DNA from: Crocinitomicaceae bacterium | GTDB taxonomy: Bacteria > Bacteroidota > Bacteroidia > Flavobacteriales_D > Crocinitomicaceae | Assembly (NCBI GenBank): GCA_030833265.1 | Contig: JAURHO010000119.1 | Location: forward strand, 1-5,265 | Length of the DNA stretch: 5,265 bases | Direction of reading: 5' to 3' | Shown: positions 1-5,265 of the stretch, one piece after another | Layout of the letters: each line of letters opens with the position of its first letter | How positions within the stretch are numbered: position 1 is the stretch's first letter | Program-made: the position numbers and the translations under genes | The notes under the pieces: model-generated | What the model saw: only the letters and a program-made list of their open reading frames with translations | The model's database searches: none | What the model was told of the DNA's origin: nothing

Positions 1-2192
1 TGGTTCACAGTGATGGTGTCGCTGCTGCCATCGGCGTGGTTCAAAACCATTTGCAAAGGCTTGTTTGGCGCGAATTCGGTCAATCCGAGGATGCTGATTG
101 TATCGGCTTCTTGGATTTTGTCGTAATCGGCTTTATCAGCAAATGTCAATGCCAACATCCCTTGCTTCTTGAGGTTGGTTTCGTGGATACGCGCAAAAGA
201 TTTTACCAAAACAGCACGCACACCCAAATGACGTGGCTCCATTGCTGCATGCTCACGTGAGGAGCCTTCACCATAGTTGTGGTCACCGACGACAATTGAT
301 GGAACACCAGCAGCTTTGTAAGCACGCTGAACTGCAGGAACTTCTGCGTATTCACCTGTTAATTGATTTTTCACTTTGTTGGCTTCACCATTGAAAGCGT
401 TTTCAGCACCGATGAGCATGTTGTTTGAAATGTTGTCAAGGTGACCACGGTAACGCAACCAAGGACCTGCCATTGAAATGTGGTCAGTGGTACATTTGCC
501 TTTTGCTTTGATCAAGAGGCGTGCTCCTGTGATGTTTTCGCCGTCCCAAGCAGGGAAGTTCTCAAGCAACTGAAGACGTTGTGAGTCTGGGGCCACTGCG
601 ATTTGAACAGCACTTCCATCAGCTGCAGGTGCTTGATAACCGTTGTCTTCAACTGCAAAACCTTTTGTTGGCAATTCGTCTCCAAAAGGTGCTTGCAATT
701 TTACTTGCTCCCCTTTGTCGTTTGTTAAAGTATCTGTGAGTGGGTTGAAACCGAGGTCTCCAGCAATTGCCAATGCTGCAACCATTTCAGGGCTAGTTAC
801 AAAAGCGTGTGTATTTGGGTTGCCATCGGCTCTTTTAGAAAAGTTTCTGTTGAAAGAGTGAACGATCGTGTTTTTCTCTTGTTTTTCAGCGCCTTCGCGT
901 GCCCACTGACCAATACATGGCCCACAAGCGTTTGTAAACACTTTGGTACCCATTTTTTCAAATTCGGCAAGAATGCCATCGCGATCTGCGGTGTAGCGCA
1001 CTTGCTCTGAACCTGGATTGATTCCAAATTCTGCTTTTGGTGTAATGCCCAGTGCAACTGCTTGCTTCACAATTGACGCCGCACGCGCTAAGTCTTCATA
1101 AGATGAGTTGGTACAAGAACCTATTAGCCCCCACTCTACTTGAAGAGGCCAACCATTTGCAGTTGCTTCAGCACGCATTTTAGAAACTGGTGTTCCGCGG
1201 TCTGGAGTAAACGGACCATTTACATGTGGTTCTAATTCACTCAGGTTGATTTCGATGAGTTGATCGAAGTATTTTTCAGGTTCAGCGTAAACTTCTTGGT
1301 CACCGGTGAGGTGCTCTGCAATGGCATCGGCTGCTTTTACGACTTCCTCACGACCCGTAGCGTTGAGGTATCGACGCATGGATTCGTCGTAGCCAAACGT
1401 AGAAGTAGTGGCGCCAATTTCAGCACCCATATTACAAATGGTTCCTTTTCCGGTACAAGACAAAGAAAGCGCGCCTTCGCCGAAGTACTCAACGATAGCT
1501 CCTGTTCCGCCTTTTACAGTTAAGATATCGGCTACTTTTAGGATGACATCTTTGGCGGATGTCCAGCCATTGAGTTTGCCAGTTAGTTTAACACCGATGA
1601 GTTTAGGAAATTTCAATTCCCAAGCCATTCCGGCCATGACGTCAACTGCATCAGCACCACCAACGCCAATTGCCACCATTCCGAGGCCACCTGCGTTTAC
1701 AGTGTGTGAGTCAGTACCAATCATCATTCCGCCTGGGAACGCATAATTTTCTAGAACAACTTGGTGGATGATCCCGGCTCCTGGTTTCCAAAAACCAATG
1801 CCGTATTTGTTTGAAATTGAAGACAAGAAGTTGAAGACTTCGTTGTTTTGATTCAATGATTCTTGAAGGTCTTTGCTGGCACCTACTCTTGCTTGAATAA
1901 GGTGGTCAGCGTGTACTGTTGAAGGCACAGCCACACGTTTTTTTCCGGCTTGCATAAATTGCAAAAGGGCCATTTGAGCAGTAGCATCTTGCATTGCTAC
2001 GCGGTCTGGTGCAAAATCCACGTATGATTTACCTCTTTCAAAAGCTGCACTAGCCTCCCCTTCCCACAAGTGGGCATAAAGGATTTTTTCTGATAAAGTG
2101 AGTGGTCTGCCAACCACTTTTCTAGCAGCGGCAATGCGTGCAGGGTAGCGTTCGTAAACGCGTTGAATCATGTCGAGGTCAAATACTTTCAT
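1..2192 (-). CDS. acn: Aconitate hydratase (mitochondrial-type aconitase), C-terminus cut by window edge
   Basis: This cytoplasmic [4Fe-4S] enzyme isomerises citrate to isocitrate via cis-aconitate in the TCA cycle. The visible 730 codons are intact and start MKVFDLDMIQ. The three cluster-ligand cysteines are present: C360 in GSCTNSS, and C423 and C426 in NACGPCIGQW. Active-site residues known from bovine aconitase also line up: H94, D96 and H97 (VHADH), D161/S162/H163 (GTDSHT), E258 (GAEIGAT), R449 and R454 (FNRNFSKR), R582 (YRGHLDN), and S644/S645/R646 in the swivel-domain motif GEGSSREHAA. Numbering runs within a few residues of the bovine mature enzyme, so this is the mitochondrial-type family of about 750-760 residues, not the longer AcnA/IRP type. 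Only about the last 25-30 residues should lie beyond position 1. The ATG at 2192 is the natural start: it lies just downstream of a TAnnTTTG element, and no Shine-Dalgarno sequence is visible. The gene is divergent from the next operon. Confidence 0.97.
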   Translation of the reverse strand, partial: MKVFDLDMIQRVYERYPARIAAARKVVGRPLTLSEKILYAHLWEGEASAAFERGKSYVDFAPDRVAMQDATAQMALLQFMQAGKKRVAVPSTVHADHLIQARVGASKDLQESLNQNNEVFNFLSSISNKYGIGFWKPGAGIIHQVVLENYAFPGGMMIGTDSHTVNAGGLGMVAIGVGGADAVDVMAGMAWELKFPKLIGVKLTGKLNGWTSAKDVILKVADILTVKGGTGAIVEYFGEGALSLSCTGKGTICNMGAEIGATTSTFGYDESMRRYLNATGREEVVKAADAIAEHLTGDQEVYAEPEKYFDQLIEINLSELEPHVNGPFTPDRGTPVSKMRAEATANGWPLQVEWGLIGSCTNSSYEDLARAASIVKQAVALGITPKAEFGINPGSEQVRYTADRDGILAEFEKMGTKVFTNACGPCIGQWAREGAEKQEKNTIVHSFNRNFSKRADGNPNTHAFVTSPEMVAALAIAGDLGFNPLTDTLTNDKGEQVKLQAPFGDELPTKGFAVEDNGYQAPAADGSAVQIAVAPDSQRLQLLENFPAWDGENITGARLLIKAKGKCTTDHISMAGPWLRYRGHLDNISNNMLIGAENAFNGEANKVKNQLTGEYAEVPAVQRAYKAAGVPSIVVGDHNYGEGSSREHAAMEPRHLGVRAVLVKSFARIHETNLKKQGMLALTFADKADYDKIQEADTISILGLTEFAPNKPLQMVLNHADGSSDTITVN

Positions 2193-2485
2193 AATACTGA
2201 ATTGTAAGGATATTTTTGCGCATCAAATTTACGGAATTAAAACTATTTAAGCTCGTTCATTTTGCTAAAAAATACAGATCAAATCCGGGCTATTTTTCCT
2301 CATTGATCAAAATCACTTAAATTTATCTTTCCCGCTTCATTAGGCATGGCCTATAAATACAAATTAGTGACAAGAACGCCGTTGCGAAAATTATTGAAAA
2401 TTGAAACGGAATGAATAAAGAAATTACTCAGGAAAAACTTTAAAACACCTCATAATAAAGACCCAAGATTTTCACAAAATAAGTA
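2193..2485. other. Divergent intergenic region between acn and the rlpA-like operon
   Basis: These 293 bases separate two divergently transcribed units and are richer in A/T than the flanking genes. They contain the likely aconitase -7 element near the left end. They also hold an 8-base palindrome TTGATCAA at 2303-2310, part of a near-direct repeat GATCAAA(A)TC at 2277-2285 and 2305-2314, and an open frame of only 22 codons at 2346-2414. No strong promoter is evident immediately before the plus-strand start at 2486. I see no structured RNA, tRNA or terminator hairpin here. Confidence 0.6.
2224..2231 (-). promoter_or_regulatory. Putative -7 promoter element for aconitase
   Basis: Read on the minus strand this is TAAATTTG, an exact match to the Bacteroidota -7 consensus TAnnTTTG recognised by the primary sigma factor. 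It ends 31 bases before the aconitase ATG, which would give a short leader of roughly 25 bases. I see no clear TTTG at the expected -33 position, where the sequence is A/T-rich. The call therefore rests on the -7 box and its placement. Confidence 0.5.
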
Positions 2486-2848
2486 ATGATGCAGTTGATT
2501 TATACCTTGCTTTTTTTGACGCTTTTTATATCCAGCGAAAACGTCTACCAACGTGGCAAAGCTTCTTATTACGCGCAGTCGATGAACGGCCATAGAACCT
2601 CTTCAGGAGAACGTTATTTTTCCGATAGCTTAACGGCGGCACACGCTCGTCTTCCGTTTGGAACGAGGGTCAAAGTTCGCAACCTGAAAAACGACTCCAT
2701 AGTTGTTTTGCGCATCATCGACCGCATGTCCGCCTCGAGTAGTCGGGTAATAGATGTGAGTTGGGCAGCGGCAAAAAAACTTAATTTTGTGCGCGATGGC
2801 ATCGCACAAGTTGAGCTGAGCATTATAGACACGACCGCCCTACAATGA
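2486..2848 (+). CDS. RlpA-like septal ring lytic transglycosylase family protein (single DPBB domain)
   Basis: This is a short exported protein of 120 residues. Residues about 3-17 form a hydrophobic signal peptide (LIYTLLFLTLFISS) with no cysteine, so it is not a lipoprotein. From about residue 22 to 114 it carries the double-psi beta-barrel fold of the RlpA family. The order of motifs is GKASYYA, NGHRTSSGE, TAAHARLPFGT, VKVRNLKND, IIDR and RVIDVSWAAAKKL. RlpA of Pseudomonas cleaves peptidoglycan strands lacking stem peptides. The equivalents of its conserved acidic and histidine residues appear to be E42, H53 and D79. Two things are odd: the usual DRGP is DRMS here, and no SPOR domain or long linker follows, so recruitment to septal glycan must differ or be absent. 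Activity on peptidoglycan is inferred only. The start could be either of two adjacent ATGs. The stop overlaps the next gene's ATG (ATGA), which suggests translational coupling. Confidence 0.88.
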   Translation: MMQLIYTLLFLTLFISSENVYQRGKASYYAQSMNGHRTSSGERYFSDSLTAAHARLPFGTRVKVRNLKNDSIVVLRIIDRMSASSSRVIDVSWAAAKKLNFVRDGIAQVELSIIDTTALQ

Positions 2849-3921
2849 AAATAAAACCTTTTCAAGATCTGAAAATCATCGATCTTTCTACCGTTCTAGC
2901 GGGGCCTTCTGTGGGTACCTTCTTTGCGGAGTTGGGCGCTCGCGTTATCAAAATCGAGCATCCTATCCATGGAGATGTCACCAACACTTGGCGCTTGGCT
3001 AAAGAAAATCCGTTGGCTCCGAGCGCTTATTATTCAAGTGTGAATTATGGCAAAGCGCGCTTGAACCTCGATTTTCAAAAAGCACAAGATTACGCTCATT
3101 TTATCGATGAATTGAAAGATACAGACATCGTATTAATGAACTTCAAGAAAGGAGACGACGCCAAGCTCAGACTGGATCCTAAAACACTTTGGAAACAGCA
3201 ACCCAAGCTCATCATCGGGAAGATTACAGGCTTTGGTTCCGAAAATGACCGCATTGCTTATGACCTCATTTTGCAAGCCGAGACGGGTTTTATGTCGATG
3301 AACGGAACACCTGAAAGCGGCCCCACAAAAATGCCAGTGGCACTCATTGACGTCTTGGCCGCGCATCAACTGAAGGAAGGCTTACTGCTAGCCTTATTAA
3401 AAAAACAAAACAAGGGTCAATTGGTCAGTGTTTCGTTGTATGATGCCGCTGTTTGCAGCTTGGCAAATCAAGCCTCCAATTACCTCATGGCCCAACATGT
3501 GGCGCAGCCGATTGGTAGCTTGCATCCCAACATAGCCCCTTACGGTGAAATTTTCAAAACGCTTGATCAAAAAGACATGACTTTTGCAATTGGCTCTAAT
3601 ATGCATTTCGAAAAGCTGTGCCGTGTTTTGAACCTGACTGCTACACTTGAAAACCCACTGTATAAAGAAAATCAGCTCAGGGTAAAAAACCGTTTTCAGT
3701 TGGCTCAGGAAATTCAAATTGCGGTCCAAGGAAGAGCAGCCGAAGAATTGTTCAATGCGCTCGTAGCCGTTGGTGTACCCGTGGCAATCATTAAAAATAT
3801 AGCAGAGGTATTTAACGACAGCGCAGCACAGGACTTAATTAGAGCGGAAGTCGTTCAAGGTCAAAATACCAAAAGAGTTACACAACTTGCTTTTCAAATT
3901 TCCGATGATCCGAACGCCTGA
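2845..3921 (+). CDS. CaiB/BaiF family III CoA-transferase
   Basis: The product is a 358-residue cytoplasmic enzyme of the family III CoA-transferases, which move CoA between carboxylic acids through an aspartyl-CoA anhydride. The N-terminus shows the family signature LKIIDLSTVLAGPSVG, followed by LGARVIKIEHP and GDVTNTW. Further on come NYGKARLNLDF and KITGFG, then the segment YDLILQAETGFMSMNG. The likely catalytic aspartate is D169 in PVALIDVLAAHQ, matching the position of Asp169 in formyl-CoA transferase. The small-domain region is recognisable at about 232-263 (PYGEIFKT to FEKLCRVLNL), and VGVPVAIIKNIAEVF is typical of the C-terminal half. The protein is shorter than the usual 390-430 residues and stops before the normal C-terminal tail. 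The substrate cannot be read from the sequence. Its start overlaps the preceding gene by 4 bases, and its end overlaps the next gene by 17 bases, so it sits inside a tight operon. Confidence 0.93.
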   Translation: MKIKPFQDLKIIDLSTVLAGPSVGTFFAELGARVIKIEHPIHGDVTNTWRLAKENPLAPSAYYSSVNYGKARLNLDFQKAQDYAHFIDELKDTDIVLMNFKKGDDAKLRLDPKTLWKQQPKLIIGKITGFGSENDRIAYDLILQAETGFMSMNGTPESGPTKMPVALIDVLAAHQLKEGLLLALLKKQNKGQLVSVSLYDAAVCSLANQASNYLMAQHVAQPIGSLHPNIAPYGEIFKTLDQKDMTFAIGSNMHFEKLCRVLNLTATLENPLYKENQLRVKNRFQLAQEIQIAVQGRAAEELFNALVAVGVPVAIIKNIAEVFNDSAAQDLIRAEVVQGQNTKRVTQLAFQISDDPNA

Positions 3922-4333
3922 AACTGAACAAGAATGGAGTGCTTATTACCAATTGCGCTATGAAATACTGAGGGCGCCTTGGGGGCAAGCACCAGGTTCT
4001 GAAAAAACCCTTGACGAAGCTGCACATCAGCACTTTGCATTTTTTAATGACAATGCAGAAATTTTAGGAGTCGGCCGTTTGGATATTTTGGACAACAAAA
4101 AGGCACAAATACGCTTCATGGCTGTAGCAGCCGACCAGCAAGGTAAAGGCATCGGCAAAGCGCTAATGCATGAAATAGAAGCGGTTTGTGAGGCCAATGG
4201 TTATCTACAAATCATGTTACATGCCAGAGAAGTTGCGCTCCCATTTTACAAAAAATTAGGCTATCAGTACATCGAAAAATCTCATTTACTCTTCGATGAA
4301 ATTCAACACCATTTAATGTCAAAACAGTTATAA
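3905..4333 (+). CDS. GNAT family N-acetyltransferase
   Basis: The product is a 142-residue, single-domain acetyltransferase of the GNAT superfamily, which transfers the acetyl group of acetyl-CoA to an amine. The acetyl-CoA pyrophosphate-binding motif A is clear: RFMAVAADQQGKGIGKALM, with Q79-x-G-x-G-x-A at about 79-86. Motif B follows with ALPFYKKLGY, where Y115 is the usual candidate general acid. The N-terminus (EWSAYYQLRYEILRAPWGQ, then GSEKTLDEAAHQHF) resembles small uncharacterised GNAT proteins of Bacteroidota. The substrate could be a metabolite or a protein and is unknown. I chose the ATG at 3905, because the upstream TTG at 3887 would add only MLFKFP and lengthen the overlap. With ATG the gene overlaps the CoA-transferase end by 17 bases. 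It ends 3 bases before trmH. Confidence 0.9.
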   Translation: MIRTPETEQEWSAYYQLRYEILRAPWGQAPGSEKTLDEAAHQHFAFFNDNAEILGVGRLDILDNKKAQIRFMAVAADQQGKGIGKALMHEIEAVCEANGYLQIMLHAREVALPFYKKLGYQYIEKSHLLFDEIQHHLMSKQL

Positions 4334-4336
4334 GCG

Positions 4337-5020
4337 ATGTCAGAAAACGACTACGTTCTTCAAGAATTTTACAAAATCATCACACCCAATAAGGTTGAGC
4401 TATTTGAAAAAATTGCCGCCCAACGCAGCAAGCATTTAGTCATTGCCCTAGAAAATATCCAACAAGATCACAATGCCTCAGCCGTGATGCGCAGCATGGA
4501 TTGCTTGGGCTTTCAAGAACTCCACCTCATTGAAAAAAACAACCGTTATGAATTTCAACGCGATATCGCACTTGGGGCTGCTCGTTGGCTCGACGTGATT
4601 CAGCACCAACAAGAACCAGAACCTGTTTTAGACGCTATTCATCACTTGCGAAGTAAGGGCTTTAAAATTGTTGCCACCACACCTCATCTCGATGCCTACA
4701 CGCCACAAAACCTACCTCTAGAACAACCAATAGCCTTATTTTTCGGAGCTGAAAAACATGGTATTTCAGAAGAACTTCAAAGCCAAGCCGATTATTTTGT
4801 CAAGATTCCGATGCATGGCTTTACTGAAAGCTATAATGTTTCAGTTTCCGCAGCTATACTAATGAGTGCACTCAGAACCAGAATGCTTCAACAAAATCTT
4901 CCTTTCATTCTGAGTATTGAAGCACAAACTGAACTGAAAATAAGTTGGTGTGAAAAAGTTTTAAATGGCGGAACTGCCCTTGCTGAAAAATATAGAACAG
5001 AATTTAAAAAAGATTTCTAA
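4337..5020 (+). CDS. trmH: tRNA (guanosine-18) 2'-O-methyltransferase, SpoU/TrmH family
   Basis: This SPOUT methyltransferase of 227 residues is close in length to E. coli TrmH (229) and lacks the extra N-terminal L30e-like domain of the TrmB/RlmB-type relatives. It uses S-adenosylmethionine to methylate the 2'-OH of G18 in the tRNA D-loop. All three SpoU motifs are seen. Motif 1 is ENIQQDHNASAVMRS with N46 and the presumed catalytic R52. Motif 2 is FFGAEKHGIS, residues 135-144. Motif 3 is IPMHGFTESYNVSVSAA, with S165 and N167 in the trefoil knot that binds AdoMet. The linker ALGAARWLDV also matches TrmH. The rest of the C-terminus is charged and helical, as expected for tRNA contact. Small departures are A138 in motif 2 and SYNVSV instead of SLNVSV. 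Exact target specificity (Gm18 versus another 2'-O site) is inferred from the family. It starts 3 bases after the GNAT stop, as the last gene of the likely operon. Confidence 0.92.
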   Translation: MSENDYVLQEFYKIITPNKVELFEKIAAQRSKHLVIALENIQQDHNASAVMRSMDCLGFQELHLIEKNNRYEFQRDIALGAARWLDVIQHQQEPEPVLDAIHHLRSKGFKIVATTPHLDAYTPQNLPLEQPIALFFGAEKHGISEELQSQADYFVKIPMHGFTESYNVSVSAAILMSALRTRMLQQNLPFILSIEAQTELKISWCEKVLNGGTALAEKYRTEFKKDF

Positions 5021-5025
5021 CTTTG
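5018..5025 (+). promoter_or_regulatory. Putative -7 promoter element for the bTHX gene, overlapping the trmH stop
   Basis: TAACTTTG matches the Bacteroidota -7 consensus TAnnTTTG exactly, and its first three bases are the trmH stop codon TAA. It ends 28 bases before the ATG at 5054, giving a predicted leader of about 20-25 A/T-rich bases. This is similar to the spacing seen for aconitase in the same window. No convincing TTTG lies at -33, so this is a moderate call. If real, it lets a ribosomal protein gene be expressed independently of the operon. Confidence 0.45.
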
Positions 5026-5053
5026 GTTGTATACTGAACATAAACAACTACTT

Positions 5054-5248
5054 ATGGGAAAAGGAGATAAAAAAACGACCAAAGGAAAAAGAGCAATGGG
5101 CTCTTATGGTATCACCAGAAAACGCAAAGAAGAGCAAGTAATGCCTGCTCCAAAAGCAAAAAAAGAAAAAGTTACAAAAGAAGCGAAACCAAAGGCCGCT
5201 GCTAAGAAACCTGCAGCTAAAAAGCCAACTACAAAAACTGCAAAATGA
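5054..5248 (+). CDS. Small ribosomal subunit protein bTHX with a long basic tail
   Basis: The product is a 64-residue, extremely basic protein. Residues 1-24, MGKGDKKTTKGKRAMGSYGI followed by TRKR, align with the 27-residue Thermus protein THX (S31e-like), which begins MGKGDRRTRRGK and continues RGTYGKYRPR. THX lies in a cavity at the top of the 30S head and stabilises the contacts of 16S rRNA. The remaining 40 residues are a low-complexity Lys/Ala/Pro tail with KP and AAKKP repeats, an extension common in Bacteroidota versions and probably disordered or RNA-binding. I chose the ATG at 5054 because the conserved MGKGD begins there. A TTG at 5027 would add nine non-conserved residues. No Shine-Dalgarno is present; the leader is A-rich, as is normal in this phylum. 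It follows trmH by 33 bases and may be transcribed both from the operon and from its own promoter. Confidence 0.87.
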   Translation: MGKGDKKTTKGKRAMGSYGITRKRKEEQVMPAPKAKKEKVTKEAKPKAAAKKPAAKKPTTKTAK

Positions 5249-5265
5249 TTTCAAAGAGCTGCATC

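Noticed and set aside
1408..1746. 112-codon plus-strand open frame opposite aconitase
   Set aside because: It is antisense to a well-conserved stretch of aconitase, is low-complexity (Pro/Ser/Ala-rich) and resembles no family I know. It is a shadow of the aconitase codons.
2211..2218. TATTTTTG on the plus strand as a promoter for the rlpA-like operon, with TTTC 20 bases upstream
   Set aside because: It matches TAnnTTTG but lies about 270 bases before the start codon and over the aconitase leader. In A/T-rich DNA such a match is expected by chance, so I did not annotate it.
3397..3729. 110-codon minus-strand open frame opposite the CoA-transferase
   Set aside because: The forward frame carries clear family motifs throughout this stretch, whereas this frame has no recognisable domain or promoter.
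3887..3904. TTG start for the GNAT protein, adding six residues
   Set aside because: The ATG at 3905 begins MIRTPETEQEW, which looks like the natural start of the family, and it gives a shorter overlap with the upstream gene.
5027..5053. TTG start for bTHX, adding nine residues
   Set aside because: The conserved family start MGKGD lies at the ATG at 5054, and the upstream residues look unrelated.
5048..5254. Minus-strand Phe/Cys/Ser-rich open frame opposite bTHX
   Set aside because: The composition is the mirror of lysine-rich codons (AAA/AAG read as TTT/CTT), and the forward protein has a clear bTHX core.
1..5265. Signs of a novel defence system, mobile element, CRISPR array or RNA gene
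   Set aside because: All long frames fall into familiar housekeeping families. I saw no transposase, integrase, inverted terminal repeats, regularly spaced repeats or cloverleaf.

Overview
The window looks like an ordinary chromosomal segment of a Bacteroidota bacterium, probably a member of the Flavobacteriia or a near relative. Four things point there. Starts lack Shine-Dalgarno sequences and sit behind A/T-rich leaders. Two sites match the Bacteroidota -7 promoter element TAnnTTTG. There is a ribosomal protein bTHX with a long lysine-rich tail. The aconitase is of the mitochondrial type. Base composition is moderately A/T-rich. I saw no mobile element, tRNA, rRNA or CRISPR array.

Layout: (1) Positions 1-2192 on the minus strand hold the first 730 codons of an aconitase, with the C-terminus cut off by the window edge. 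(2) Positions 2193-2485 are a divergent intergenic region that carries the likely aconitase promoter. (3) From 2486 to 5020 on the plus strand, four genes are packed head to tail. They are a secreted RlpA-like double-psi beta-barrel protein, a family III (CaiB/BaiF) CoA-transferase, a GNAT acetyltransferase, and a TrmH-type tRNA 2'-O-ribose methyltransferase. The first two overlap by 4 bases (ATGA), the next two by 17 bases, and the last two are 3 bases apart, so they very likely form one operon. (4) At 5054-5248 lies the small ribosomal protein bTHX, 33 bases after trmH. A promoter-like element overlaps the trmH stop codon.

Functionally, aconitase belongs to the TCA cycle and is transcribed independently in the other direction. 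The four-gene cluster mixes cell-wall, CoA-ester, acetyl-transfer and tRNA-modification roles and does not define a recognisable pathway. The trmH and bTHX genes share a translation theme. I found no convincing undescribed system. The most useful points are the tight overlaps, the cropped C-terminus of the CoA-transferase, the modified catalytic-loop surroundings and missing SPOR domain of the RlpA-like protein, and the promoter element that overlaps the trmH stop.
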